A stretch of DNA of 64,000 nt. It comes from Plumapathes pennacea. Taxonomy: Eukaryota; Cnidaria; Anthozoa; Antipatharia; Myriopathidae. The position numbers and the translations under genes were made by a program. The notes beneath the pieces were generated by a model. It saw nothing but the letters and a program-made list of their open reading frames with translations, did no database searches and was not told where the DNA came from. Positions 23,701-32,185 of this stretch are shown here, piece by piece; position 1 is the first letter of the stretch, and each line of letters starts with the position of its first letter. The DNA lies in NCBI GenBank assembly GCA_964036295.1, contig OZ038466.1:23488597-23552596 (forward strand), read 5' to 3'.

Positions 23701-26538
23701 ATCGCATCCTTCGCCTTGCTTGTCCCCAATCTCCTTTGCGATAGTACATCTTTCTTCCTGATACATAGCTTTGTCGTACTGGCTAAGAGAATGATAACAA
23801 TTTCCTAGGTTGCTATAAGCGCCTCCTTCGCCTTGTTTGTCCTCAATCTCTTTTGCGATAGTAAGTCCTTTTTCGTGATAATTGATAGCTTTGGCGTGCT
23901 GGCCAAGAGAATGATAACAATTTCCAAGGTTGCCATAAGCATTTTCTTCGAGTTGTTTGTCCCCAATCTCTCTTGCGATAGAGAGTAGCATTTCCTGATA
24001 CTTGATAGCTTTGGCGTACTGGCCAAGAGACTGATAACAATTTCCAAGGTTGCCATAAGCGCATCCTTCGCTTTGTTTGTCCCCAATCTCTTTTGCGATA
24101 GTAAGTCCTTTTTCTTCCTGATACTCGATAGCTTTGGCGTACTGGCCAAGAAACTGATAACAATTTCCAAGGCTGCCATAAGAGCATCCTTCGCCTTGTT
24201 TGTCCCCAATCTCTCTTGCGATAGTAAGTCCTTTTTCCTGATACTCGATAGCTTTGGCGTACTGGCCAAGAGAGTGATAACAAATTCCAAGTTTGCCATA
24301 AGCGCATCCTTCGCCTTGTTTGTCCCCAATCTCTTTTGCGATAGTAAGTCCTTCTTTCTGATACTTGATAGCTTTGTCGTACTGGCCAAGAGACTCATAA
24401 CAAGTTCCAAGGTTGCCATAAGCGCATCCTTCGCATTCTTTGTCCCCAATCTCTTTTGCGATAGTAAGTCCTTTTTCCTGATACTTGATAGCTTTGGCGT
24501 ACTGGCCAAGAGACTGATAACAAATTCCAAGGTTGTTATAAGCATTTCCTTCGCCTTGTTTGTCCCCAATCTTTTTTGCGATAGTAAGTCTTTTTTCCTG
24601 ATACTTGATAGCTTTGGGGTACTGGCCAAGAGACTCATAACAATTTCCAAGGTTGCCATAAGCATTTCCTTCGCCTTGCTTGTCCCCAATCTTTCTTGCG
24701 ATAGAGAGTAGCATTTCCTGATACTCGATAGCTTTGGCGTACTGGCCAAGAGACTCATAACAATTTCCAAGGTTACCATAAGCGTATCCTTCGCCTTGTT
24801 TGTCCCCAATCTCTCTTGCGATAGAGAGTAGCATTTCCTGATACTCGATAGCTTTGGCGTACTGGCAAAAAGATTTATAACAAATTCCAAGATTGCCATA
24901 AGCGCATCCTTCGCCTTGTTTGTCCCCAATCTCTTTTGCGATAGTAAGTCCTTCTTTCTGATACTTGATAGCTTTGTCGTACTGGCCAAGAGACTCATAA
25001 CAATTTCCAAGGTTGCCATAAGCGCATCCTTCGCATTCTTTGTCCCCAATCTCTTTTGCGATAGTAAGTCCTTTTTCCTGATACTTGATAGCTTTGGCGT
25101 ACTGGCCAAGAGACTGATAACAAATTCCAAGGTTGTTATAAGCATTTCCTTCGCCTTGTTTGTCCCCAATCTTTTTTGCGATAGTAAGTCTTTTTTCCTG
25201 ATACTTGATAGCTTTGGGGTACTGGCCAAGAGACTCATAACAATTTCCAAGGTTGCCATAAGCATTTCCTTCGCCTTGTTTGTCCGCAATCTTTCTTGCG
25301 ATAGAGAGTAGCATTTCCTGATACTCGATAGCTTTGGCGTACTGGCCAAGAGACTCATAACAATTTCCAAGGTTACCATAAGCGTATCCTTCGCCTTGTT
25401 TGTCCCCAATCTCTCTTGCGATAGAGAGTAGCATTTCCTGATACTCGATAGCTTTGGCGTACTGGCAAAAAGATTTATAACAAATTCCAAGATTGCCATA
25501 AGCGCATCCTTCGCCTTGTTTGTCCCCAATCTCTTTTGCGATAGTAAGTCCTTTTTCCTGATACTCGATAGCTTTGGCGTACTGGCCAAGAGACTGATAA
25601 CATTTTCCAAGGTTGCCATAAGCATTTCCTTCGAGTTGTTTGTGCCCAATCTCTCTTGCGATAAAGAGTAGCATTTCCTGATACTCGATAGCTTTGGCGT
25701 ACTGGCCAAGAGACCCATAACAATTTCCAAGGTTGCCGTAAGCGCATCCTTCGCCTTGTTTGTCCCCAATCTCTTTTGCGATAGTAAGTCCTTTTTCCTG
25801 ATACTTGATAGCTTTGGCGTAATGGCCAAGAGACACATAACAAGTTCCAAGGTTGCCATAAGCATTTCCTTCGAGTTGTTTGTGCCCTATCTCTCTTGCG
25901 ATAAAGAGGAGCATTTCCTGATACTCGATAGCTTTGGCGTACTGGCCAAGAGACTCATAACAATTTCCAAGGTTGCCATAAGCGCATCCTTCGCCTTGTT
26001 TGTCCCCAATCTCTTTTGCGATAGTAAGTCCTTTTTCCTGATACTTGATAGCTTTGGCGTACTGGCCAAGAAACTGATAATGAACTCCAAGGTTGTTATA
26101 AGCATTTCCTTCGCTTTGTTTGTCCCCAATCTCTTTTGCGATAGTAAGTCTTTTTTCCTGATACTTGATAGCTTTGGCGTACTGGCCAAGAGACTCATAA
26201 CAATTTCCAAGGTTGCCATAAGCATTTCCTTCGCCTTGTTTGTCCCCAATCTGTTTTGCGATAGTAAGTCTTTTTTCCTGATACTCGATAGCTTTGGCGT
26301 ACTGGCCAAGAGACGTATAACAATTTCCAAGGTTGTCATAAGCATTTCCTTCGCCTTGTTTGTCCCCAGTCTCTTTTGCTATAGAAAGATACGCTTCATA
26401 ATGCTCTATAACTTTTTCATACTTTCCGATAGAAAAATAGTAAATACCAATGTGATTATGAAGTTCCCCTTCAAGTTCTTTGTTTTTGGTTACTTCTGCG
26501 AATCGCAAGGAAATATTTAAAACCAGCAGTTTCTCCAT
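14710..26538 (-). CDS. giant TPR-CHAT protein (TTC28-like), 3942 aa
   Basis: One uninterrupted frame from ATG (26538-26536) to TGA (14712-14710). Residues about 20-3390 are tandem 40-residue tetratricopeptide repeats of the LGN/TTC28 type (core GNLGNCY.SLGQYAKAIEYQ, then LTIAKEIGDKQGEG), about 84 copies. TPRs form a superhelical protein-binding scaffold. A linker (about 3400-3600) follows, then a CHAT domain: VPDGRLALVPF, HISAHG with H3801, and LSCCYTG with C3847, the expected His/Cys dyad of a caspase-like clan CD protease. The domain order resembles vertebrate TTC28 and bacterial TPR-CHAT proteases. A possible acceptor (atttcaatag) lies at 26563, with the frame open from there to the ATG, so a further 5' exon is possible. 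TPR number far exceeds typical family members. No transmembrane segment or signal peptide is seen; cytosolic location is inferred. Substrate and activating signal are unknown. Confidence 0.9.
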   Translation of the reverse strand: MEKLLVLNISLRFAEVTKNKELEGELHNHIGIYYFSIGKYEKVIEHYEAYLSIAKETGDKQGEGNAYDNLGNCYTSLGQYAKAIEYQEKRLTIAKQIGDKQGEGNAYGNLGNCYESLGQYAKAIKYQEKRLTIAKEIGDKQSEGNAYNNLGVHYQFLGQYAKAIKYQEKGLTIAKEIGDKQGEGCAYGNLGNCYESLGQYAKAIEYQEMLLFIAREIGHKQLEGNAYGNLGTCYVSLGHYAKAIKYQEKGLTIAKEIGDKQGEGCAYGNLGNCYGSLGQYAKAIEYQEMLLFIAREIGHKQLEGNAYGNLGKCYQSLGQYAKAIEYQEKGLTIAKEIGDKQGEGCAYGNLGICYKSFCQYAKAIEYQEMLLSIAREIGDKQGEGYAYGNLGNCYESLGQYAKAIEYQEMLLSIARKIADKQGEGNAYGNLGNCYESLGQYPKAIKYQEKRLTIAKKIGDKQGEGNAYNNLGICYQSLGQYAKAIKYQEKGLTIAKEIGDKECEGCAYGNLGNCYESLGQYDKAIKYQKEGLTIAKEIGDKQGEGCAYGNLGICYKSFCQYAKAIEYQEMLLSIAREIGDKQGEGYAYGNLGNCYESLGQYAKAIEYQEMLLSIARKIGDKQGEGNAYGNLGNCYESLGQYPKAIKYQEKRLTIAKKIGDKQGEGNAYNNLGICYQSLGQYAKAIKYQEKGLTIAKEIGDKECEGCAYGNLGTCYESLGQYDKAIKYQKEGLTIAKEIGDKQGEGCAYGKLGICYHSLGQYAKAIEYQEKGLTIAREIGDKQGEGCSYGSLGNCYQFLGQYAKAIEYQEEKGLTIAKEIGDKQSEGCAYGNLGNCYQSLGQYAKAIKYQEMLLSIAREIGDKQLEENAYGNLGNCYHSLGQHAKAINYHEKGLTIAKEIEDKQGEGGAYSNLGNCYHSLSQYDKAMYQEERCTIAKEIGDKQGEGCDYGDLGNCYHSLDQYAKAIEYQEKRLTIAKETGDKEGEGCAYGNLGNCYRSLGQYAKAIEYQEKRLTIARDIGDKQGEGCSYVNLGICYQSLGQYAKAIKYQEKGLTIAKEIGDKQGEGCAYGNLGNCYESLGQYAKAIEYQEMILFIAREIGHKQLEGNAYGNLGTCYVSLGHYAKAIKYQEKGLTIAKEIGDKQGKGCAYGNLGNCYGSLGQYAKAIEYQEMLLFIARDIGHKQLEGNAYGNLGKCYQSLGQYAKAIEYQEKGLTIAKEIGDKQGEGCAYGNLGICYKSFCQYAKAIEYQEKGLTIAKKIGDKQLEGNAYVNLGTCYKSLVQYDKAIKHQKKGLTIAKEIGDKQSEGCAYGNLGNCYQSLGQYAKAIKYQEKGLTIAKEIGDKQLEENTYGNLGNCYESLGQHAKAIEYQEKGLTIAKETGDKEGEGCAYGNLGICYGSLGQHAKAIEYQEKGLTIARDIGDKEGEGCAYGNLGNCYGSLGQYAKAIEYQEMLLFIAREIGHKQLEGNAYGNLGNCYGSLGQYAKAIEYQEMLLFIAREIGDKQGEGNAYINVGKCYQSLGQYAKAIEYHEKGLTIAKEIGDKQGEGCAYGNLGICYKSFCQYAKAIEYQEKRLTIAKETGDKEGEGCAYGNLGNCYRSLGQYAKAIEYQEMLLFIAKEIGHKQLEGNAYGNLGNCYGSLGQYAKAIEYQEMLLFIAREIGDKQGEGNAYINVGKCYQSLGQYAKAIEYHEKGLTIAKEIGDKQGEGCAYGNLGICYKSFCQYAKAIEYQEKRLTIAKETGDKEGEGCAYGNLGNCYRSLGQYAKAIEYQEKRLTIARDIGDKQGEGCSYVNLGICYQSLGQYAKAIKYQEKGLTIAKEIGDKQGEGCAYGNLGNCYESLGQYAKAIEYQEMILFIAREIGHKQLEGNAYGNLGTCYVSLGHYAKAIKYQEKGLTIAKEIGDKQGKGCAYGNLGNCYGSLGQYAKAIEYQEMLLFIAREIGHKQLEGNAYGNLGKCYQSLGQYAKAIEYQEKGLTIAKEIGDKQGEGCAYGNLGICYKSFCQYAKAIEYQEKGLTIAKKIGDKQGEGNAYVNLGTCYKSLVQYDKAIKHQKKGLTIAKEIGDKQSEGCAYGNLGNCYQSLGQYAKAIKYQEKGLTIAKEIGDKQLEENTYGNLGNCYESLGQHAKAINYQEKGLTIAKEIGDKRGERNAYGNLGNCYESLGQHAKAIEYQEKGLTIAKETGDKEGEGCAYGNLGICYGSLGQHAKAIEYQEKGLTIARDIGDKEGEGCAYGNLGNCYGSLGQYAKAIEYQEMLLFIAREIGHKQLEGNAYGNLGNCYGSLGQYAKAIEYQEMLLFIAREIGDKQGEGNAYINVGKCYQSLGQYAKAIEYHEKGLTIAKEIGDKQGEGCAYGNLGICYKSFCQYAKAIEYQEKGLTIAREIGDKQGEGYAYGNLGNCYESLGQYAKAIEYQEMLLCIARKIGDKQGEGNAYGNLGNCYESLGQYPKAIKYQEKRLTIAQKIGHKQGEVSAYNNLGICYQSLGQYAKAIKYQEKGLTIAKEIGDKQCEGCAYGNLGTCYESLGQYAKAIEYQEMLLFIAREIGRKLLEGNAYVNLGTCYKSLGQYDKAIKHQKKGLTIAKEIGDKQGEGCSYGSLGICYQSLGQYAKAIEYQEKGLTIAREIGDKQGEGCSYVSLGNCYQFLGQYAKAIEYQEEKGLTIAKEIGDKQSEGYAYGNLGNCYQSLGQYAKAIKYQEMLLSIAREIGDKQLEENAYGNLGNCYESLGQHAKAINYHEKGLTIAKEIGHKQGEGDAYSNLGNCYHSLSQYDKAMYQEERCTIAKEIWDKQGEGCDYGDLGNFYHSLDQYAKAIEYQEKGLTIAKETGDKEGEGCAYGNLGTCYRSLGQYAKAIEYQEKRLTIARDIGDKQGEGCAYGNLGNCYGSLGQYAKAIEYQEKGLTIAREIGDKEGEGCAYGSLGNCYQFLGQYAKAIEYQEERRTIAKEIGDKEGEGCAYGNLGNCYESLGQYAKAIKYQEKGLTIAKGIGDKQGEGCAYGNLGNCYESFGQYAKAIKYQEMLLSFAREIGNKQLEGNAYVNLGNCYHSLGQHAKAINYQEKGLTIAKEIGDKQGEGGAYSNFGNCYHSLSQYDKAMYQEERRTIAKEIGDKQGEGCDYGDLGNCYHSLDQYAKAIEYQEKRLTIAKETGDKEGEGCAYGNLGNCYRSLGQYAKAIEYQEKGLTIARENGDKEGEGCAYGSLGICYQFLGQYAEAIKYQEERRTIAKEIGDKQGEGYAYGNLGNCYESFGQYAKAIEYQEMLLSIAREIGDKQGEGNANGNLGNCYESLGQYAKAIEYQEKGLTIAKEIGDKQGEGNAYNNLGICYQFLGQYAKAIKYQEKGLTIAKEIGDKQGEGCAYGNLENCYQSLGQYAKAIKYQEMLLSVAKEIVNKASEAIAYEGVENSSNFVGLYAKTETNLRKALACFEELFENAPNLDEYKVSIIDTFIDTYKKLMRILLFQKKRGKALVIAERGRSIALAELMISSKLCAHKVSTEDKVSDLYGICKVAKALESTVVFFSTLCAHRVGTWVIQPNGDLMFHKSIEVSQQSRKTCTETDLSQSVEDLSSLIDKALAYLTKPRGSDRCEDRSLSFLYPERSQSNKHKPECDLRCSVMRGSSTVPKPAVMEFRVSRPTPAQEQKTNTTDSSGLQHKTGISANPQGPDDLNLNCLLQVLYEILLKPVRQYVVGSQAVIVPDGRLALVPFAALVDENGKYLVDSLRVRLVPSLTTAKMIHERPAESSEQSTPLIVGDPNVGKIKKGDKEFTVPRLMFAKKEVELIGAMFKIEPLLGERATKQRFLQDVENASLIHISAHGDAERGEILLAPPDTNIINNAEDIMLLMSDLEGKSIRAKLVVLSCCYTGRGEIRGEGVVGIARAFLGAGARAVLVTLWAVDDKASLIFMVSFYEHLRLGESANEALNEAMKVVKGVKKFHHPRYWAPFALLGEDVTLFSKP
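16400..26515 (-). repeat. 120-bp coding tandem array (TPR units) with higher-order duplications
   Basis: About 84 units of 120 bp. A few are 117 bp (MYQEER variant near 17290, 18240, 23760) or 123 bp (EYQEEKGL variant near 18595, 24115), and all preserve frame. Multi-unit blocks recur almost identically: 19561-20100 against 21961-22500 (20 units apart), 20701-21360 against 22981-23640 (19 units; one unit at 20101-20220 is missing from the second copy), 21361-21660 against 21841-22140 (4 units), 24301-24840 against 24901-25440 (5 units). This is the signature of recent unequal exchange or gene conversion. Long open frames on the opposite strand here are a by-product of a 3n repeat. Confidence 0.9.
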
Positions 26539-27329
26539 GTCCAACGAATGTCCTATTGAAATAAAGAACTGCTCTGTCAGTGAAAGTAGAACAGACGGAT
26601 ATAGAAAATATATCCAACTTCCTCAATAACGTGCGAATATTGCATAGTAACGTGCAAATATACCCTTAGTAACGTGCAGAATATACAGCCGTATTGCATT
26701 CGTCCTATATTTTTACTCAAGCTTAGTGTCTAGCTATATGTATATTGTTTAATATTTCATTGACAGCGACAGTTTTAGATACAAATTCAAAGTTTGCATG
26801 TTTATAAAAAAAGTCTCCTGGAAACTTTCTGAATAGAAAGTGAAATATTTCCATCGAGAAACGTACAATCATTTGAACACAAAGGACTATCTTTCGACAC
26901 TTTCACTACCCCGGGGTCATCAAAATTTCCACCACCTCGGAGTCATAAAACGTTCAGACAACTTTAATACCCCGGGGATCATCAACATTTTAAGACACTT
27001 TCACCGCTGAGGCAGTGCATGCTGAGGTAGCTATGGGTTGGACTGCAGTTCTGAACCATACTAACAAACGTTTCATAAGTGTGTGCAGTTATCGATGGAA
27101 ATATCTGAAGAGACTCGAAACCATTCAAATGGAGTGATTACAGTTGATCCAACAGAAGTTTTTCAGGAAACAAGTTTAAATAGGTTCCGCGTTGTTGGAC
27201 GTACTGGGACGTACTAGTTGTGCAGACAATATATTGACTCTGTTTCCATTAGAAAGTAGTTCACTTGCATAGGATCTTCTTCAACCACTCTTCCTTTACG
27301 GTAAACCTGAGCCATTTAAAAAGAGAATT

Positions 27330-27560
27330 TGTGCTGTCAGGTGACCAGATGTCGGGGTGATGCTGCCGCATGTTCGAAAAACGGGGAGATTCTTGAGATT
27401 CGTCGAGTGGTGCGGTCGAGTGGTACGCACTACAGAGAAGTTTGTACTTTGACACTGTAAAATGCATTTAAGATGCTCAAAATGAACTTCAAAAAGGAAA
27501 AAAAGAAAGAAAGAAAAGAAAAAAATATCCCATCACCGTATTTTACGGGGGTCCCGCTAG
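27330..27560. mobile_element. dispersed ~0.4-kb element, 5'-truncated copy C
   Basis: From gctgtcaggtgaccagatgt to ttttacgggggtcccgctag, matching the 3' part of the elements at 9506 and 27936. It sits directly after the macrosatellite sequence ending gagccattta. Confidence 0.55.
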
Positions 27561-27562
27561 TA

Positions 27563-27936
27563 TAATAGGGACTTTAAGATACAGGACGCGAGAGGACGAC
27601 GGCGACGTCGGTGAAACAATAAAACTAATCACAGAAGACAAAAGAAGCACGTGAATATCTGAAATTGACATATTCTCGGGGTCGCCGTGCTCTCGCGTGA
27701 GACCTCAAATGCTTCTTTTTTACGTCGTTGTCAGGACGTGGACGACAGTTCGATAAAATAACGGCAGTCGTTCTTCTTAGTAGGAAACGATGAAATTAAT
27801 AGAACCTGGGCAAAAACGAAACAAATTGAGCAACCTAAAAATAGGCAAAGTTACAAAGACATAGGAAAAACAGAGACACTATTTTTTGGTTCCTCTCATT
27901 ACCGTCGCCGTCCTAGGTTTCTTAAACTCCCTAATA
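27563..27936. mobile_element. 374-bp MITE with imperfect inverted ends
   Basis: Begins TAATAGGGACTTTAAGATAC and ends GTTTCTTAAACTCCCTAATA, which are near-perfect inverted repeats (two or three mismatches). The interior is rich in CG-containing motifs (gacgacggcgacg, accgtcgccgtcc), themselves partly inverted. It separates two copies of the 0.4-kb element. Confidence 0.55.
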
Positions 27937-28345
27937 ATACGCTAACTCACTTCCGTCCGTCCGTAACGCTCTTTCCCAGGCCTCCTCATAAAAAATCCAA
28001 GATGGCCGCCACGTCGAGTGAAACTAAGTATAAATATCGGCCTCGTATGCTGACCACAGTTCTTCTAGAAATCGGAAATGAGTTTAAAAAGAGAATTTGA
28101 GCTGTCAGGTGACTGGATGTCGGGCTGATGCTACCGCATGTTCAAAAAAACGGGGAGATTTTGATGTCGATTGTGATTCGTCGAGTGGTACGGTTGAGTG
28201 GTACACGCACTACAAAGAAGTTTGTACTTTGACACTGTAAAACTGCAGTCGAGATGCTCGAAATGGACTTCAAAAAGGAAAAAAGAGAGAGAGAGAAAAA
28301 AAAGATAAAAAGAAAAAAAATCCGAGCACCGTATACGAGGGTCCC
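27936..28345. mobile_element. dispersed ~0.4-kb element, copy B
   Basis: Near-complete copy of the element at 9506-9914, including the tccaagatggccgcc motif, tataaatat, and the terminal gtcccgctag. Macrosatellite sequence resumes directly after it at about 28350. Confidence 0.6.
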
Positions 28346-28768
28346 GCTAGTCTTATCATGTTTTTTGAATGCAGGGCTGCAAAACCCAATACCATCTCTT
28401 GATGGACGATCAAGTTTACTTTAGAAAGCAGACTGGAATTATTTCCTTTAGTTTTGGCTTTAGTTGTCACTGCTTTTGCTCTTTGCACAACACGTCATTA
28501 GAAGTCAAACTGTTGAAAATGGTTGAGCCGTTCGAAACTAACACAGAAAAAAAGCTTCACTTTCATAAAAAAAAAGTGTTTCTATTTCACGTGACCCCAC
28601 GTTTTATTGTGTTAAAATAAAGCATTTATGCAAAGGGCATTACTTTTGATACTTGTCATTCGCACTTTCATACATTTTTTAAAAAAGTGAACAAAAGCAA
28701 TATTCTCCTATGCGGCCTCGATTTCCGAAATCATCAACTTTAAACCAGGGGTGTGGGCATACCCAACC

Positions 28769-28789
28769 CCCCCCCCCCCCCCCCCCCCC
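28769..28789. repeat. poly-C tract in macrosatellite unit
   Basis: Run of about 20 C after gtgggcatacccaa. The homologous place in other units carries C-rich tracts of very different length (31823, 39452, 42345, 45112, 47872, 50622, 53375). Confidence 0.8.
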
Positions 28790-30322
28790 TTCCCTCAGAA
28801 CTTGAGATACGTAGGAGGAATTGAACTTAGCGAATGATAGAATGCGAAATGTTGTAGCTGTATTAACTAACCCTAAGCCGAAAACTATGTGCAAGCACAG
28901 CGACTCAACTCACTCAATCATCACGAACTGACAACTGAGAGTTTTTAAAGACGAAATGCCTTAGCGACAAAAAACTAAGTACTTACAAGAGTAGTACTTC
29001 TACGAGTCGAATCTTCAAGGAAAACCTGAAAAGCGTCCAGCATATGTCATAAATTCGGAAGTTTATCATTCAGCAAATAGATCAATCACCAAGATTTGGT
29101 TCGAAACTTACACAACTGTGTACTTTCGTTCCACACAAATAACATAACGAAACAATGCAGATGTTGTTGCGAACAAAAATAAGCCAACTGACTAAGAAGC
29201 TGGAACAAGATATACTTACCTAATAGCACTGAAGTTGTCCCTTAGAGTGCAGGCTGACACGTGAAACTATAAAACAATAGAGAGTATGAGTATGAGATAA
29301 GTAAAAAAATTAATAAACCGGGCTTTTCTGTTATCTCAGGTGTTTATTGTTTAGTACTTTCTGTGTTGCATTGCATCAGGAAATGAAACAGTAAATCAAT
29401 GATTTTGTTCAATCCAGTGAGAGAAACTATTTTATGATGGTAAAGTCAACGTTTTAAAAATACTTTGGACGAAATGTGCGGAAAACGATTTTGGTTTCCA
29501 TATAATCGTTGATACCAGAGTTTGCTTATATGGGTTGACCACTTGATAGGTTCTATTACGGGTTCGGCAATTTTGAGTTTTTGAGAGAAGTTTTGAGTTC
29601 GAAGTTATTAACAAGCGAGGATCGTGCGGGAGAATGCAACACAATCGGACCCGTGTATTACTTAGTGACCGGGTTTGCTCGCTCAACACAGTCCGACCTT
29701 TTATTATATAGTGACTTGATATTTTTTTTTTTTTTTTGTCAAAGATTTAAATTCGTCAAACGCGATTTATAAAGTTGTTGTGTTCAAAATTGAATTCTTG
29801 CCCAAAACTCACACATTCCGAGACTTCGAAAGCGTATAAACAAGCGACTCTCGCTTTGACAGTTCTAAATTTGTTACACTCAAAGAAGCGTACTAAACTG
29901 ATAAAGTAAAAAAAGCCATACACGTATGTGGTTGGCTGGAGTAATCGCGGCTTTTCTTGGAATTCATAAAAAATTCGGTGTTGAAGATCGACTTTGCTGA
30001 CTGGGCAAAACTGATTGAGTCACGATTCTTCGCTTGCAAGTCTCGGAAGTATTATGTAGTTGCGTGTAAAAGTTGTCTCAGCGAATTTTGGAGTTCAGCT
30101 AGTGTCCACGAAAACTTGCAGACTACCGTGCAAGTTGTCTGAACTAAACCAGACTCCGTGCGACAAATAGTTTTTTTTAGCGGCCGACTGGTGACGTCGC
30201 CATATAACCATGGTTTGTAAAAATGATTTTAAAATAATCTCCAAGCGGAAAATAAACAAGAACCCCGCCGCTTTCCGAAAATCTCACTACAGAGCGAGGG
30301 GATATCTGCGATTATTTCTAGT

Positions 30323-30567
30323 TTACAGTGAGTCCACTTCAACGATTCCATCGCTTTTTTCGGCTATAGTGGCCGAAGGGATGCCATCCTCGTCTTCTGT
30401 ATCCTCTTCATTCTCTGAAGAATCGCTATCGCTAGCCAAGGGTTCGTTCGTGTACGGCTCAAATAAATCTGAAATATGCTGCCTGTCTTTTTCGTTCTCA
30501 CTTTCATGGAAGAACTATACGAATGATAACCCGATGAAGAAGCAAGCGAGTCACTATCACCAGACAT
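30323..30567 (-). pseudogene. acidic Ser-rich N-terminal exon, apparently one-base frameshifted
   Basis: ATG at 30567-30565 in a fair context (caacATGtctgg) opens a Ser-rich stretch (MSGDSDSLASSSGYHSYSSS). From about 30507 the coding signal moves to the neighbouring frame, which is strongly acidic (SDLFEPYTNEPLASDSDSSE, then EDTEDED) and ends at a stop at 30325-30323, or splices just before it (act/gtaaac). One missing base near 30508 would account for the shift. The exon lies in a 1.1-kb segment (about 29710-30800) between two macrosatellite copies and is otherwise unlinked to a gene. I do not recognise the family with certainty; such acidic N-termini occur in several transposon-associated coral proteins. 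Confidence 0.35.
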
Positions 30568-31961
30568 GTTGACAAGTCAAAGCGCGTCCACCTGCATACG
30601 TCATCAGTCAACTAAACTCGGGTCCAGTCTTTTCACCATTTTCTTCTGTTTTGAGTGACCAATTTGCAGTATTCGGAACGGTGTAACTCAAAAACTATTC
30701 AAAGAAATCTTTTCAAATTTGTTCAGGCTATTGCAAATGCACCATTCTTCAATTTAAATTTAAAAAAGTAGCAAGCGCTAATCTCGCTTCATAGACACTT
30801 CAATATTCTATACGTTGACAGCGACAGTTTCAGACACGAATTCAAAGTTTGCATGTTTTTAAAAAAACTCTAGAAAGTAAATTATTTCCATCGAGAAACG
30901 TGCATTTGACATAAAGGACTATCTTTTGACACTTTCCCCACCCCGGGGTCGTCAAAATTTTCACCACCTCGGGGTCATAAAAAATTCAGACACTTTCCCC
31001 ACACTGGGGGTCATCAACATTTTCAGACACTTTCACCACTGAGGCAGTGTGAAACTTGAGGTAGCTTGGGCTGGACTCCAGTTCTGAACCATACGAACAA
31101 ACGTTTCATAAGTGTGTGCAGTTATGAATGGAAATATCTGAAGAGACTCGAAACCATTCAAATGGAGTGATTACAGTTGATCCAACAAACAGTTTTTAGT
31201 AAACAAGTTTAAATAGGTTCCGCGTTGTTGGACGTACTGGAACGTACTGCTGTGATCGTGCAGATACTATATTGACTCTATTTCCAAAGTAGTTCACTTT
31301 CACAGGATCTCCTTCAACCACTCTTCCTTTACGGTAAACTTGAGCCATTTACTTTTTCTATTCCAAAAAGGAAGTTATAATCATATCTACGCCTTCAAAG
31401 TTGTAAAAAGGTTTTAGTTCACGCTGTGATGACAGGATTCTTTAATAATGTTTTTTGAATGCAGTGTTGTAAAACCAAATACCATCTCTTGACGGACGAT
31501 CAAGTTTACTTCAGAAAGCAGACTAAAATTATTTCCTTTAGTTTTGGCTTTTGTTTGTACTTCTTTTGTTCTCTGTACAACAAGTCGTTAGAAGTCACGT
31601 GGTTGAACATGGTTGAGCAGCTCGAAACTAACACAGAAAGCTTGACTAAAAAATGTGTTTCTATTTCGTGTGACCCCACCAGATTGTTTATCGTGTTTAA
31701 ATGAAGCATTCATGCAAAGGTATTACTTTTGATATACTTGTCATTCGCACTTACATACATTTTTTGAAAAAGTGAACAAAAGCAATATGCTCCTATACGT
31801 GTGGGCATTTCCCCTCTTCCCCACCCCCCCCCCCCCCCTTTCCCTAGGACTTGAGATACGTGAGAGGAATTGAACTTAGCGAATGATCAATAATAGAATG
31901 CGAAATGTTGTAGCTGTATTAATAACCCAAAGTCGAAAACTATGTGCAAGCACAGCGACCC

Positions 31962-31973
31962 AACTCACTCAAT
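31962..31973. other. left target-site duplication of the LINE
   Basis: aactcactcaat, repeated at 36798-36809 after the poly-A tail. The empty site is seen intact at about 28904-28920 in the neighbouring unit. Confidence 0.8.
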
Positions 31974-32185
31974 TCAGATCAATTCAGGTGGAGCGAGGAG
32001 CAGCACGCTTTTGTACGCTCCGGTCCTTTACTGTTTTTCGTATCGTCTTACTTCCTATATTACTCCAGTGAACATTATGTAAAGTCTTCTGAAGACACTT
32101 GGGCCTTAGATAATCAATTTTGGAGGTCTTCTTACAATTTGAAGCAGAAAGCCAACGGGAAGTTGCTCACGTTTGCAAATTCAAC

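Larger units (their letters stand above)
26900..29710. repeat. most proximal, diverged macrosatellite unit, broken by transposons
   Basis: Segments at 26920-27310, 28345-28620, 28640-28920 and 28925-29690 match successive parts of the 2.75-kb unit in the same order as downstream copies. The match is interrupted at about 27315-28345 by nested elements. The segment equivalent to exon Y (about 28985-29190) is frameshifted. The stretch 26545-26900, between the TPR-CHAT gene and this copy, contains no other supported feature. Confidence 0.75.

Noticed and set aside
16400-26515. Reading the 120-bp array as a CRISPR array or simple satellite
   Set aside because: Units are fully coding, lack a repeat/spacer structure and continue into a CHAT domain in the same frame.
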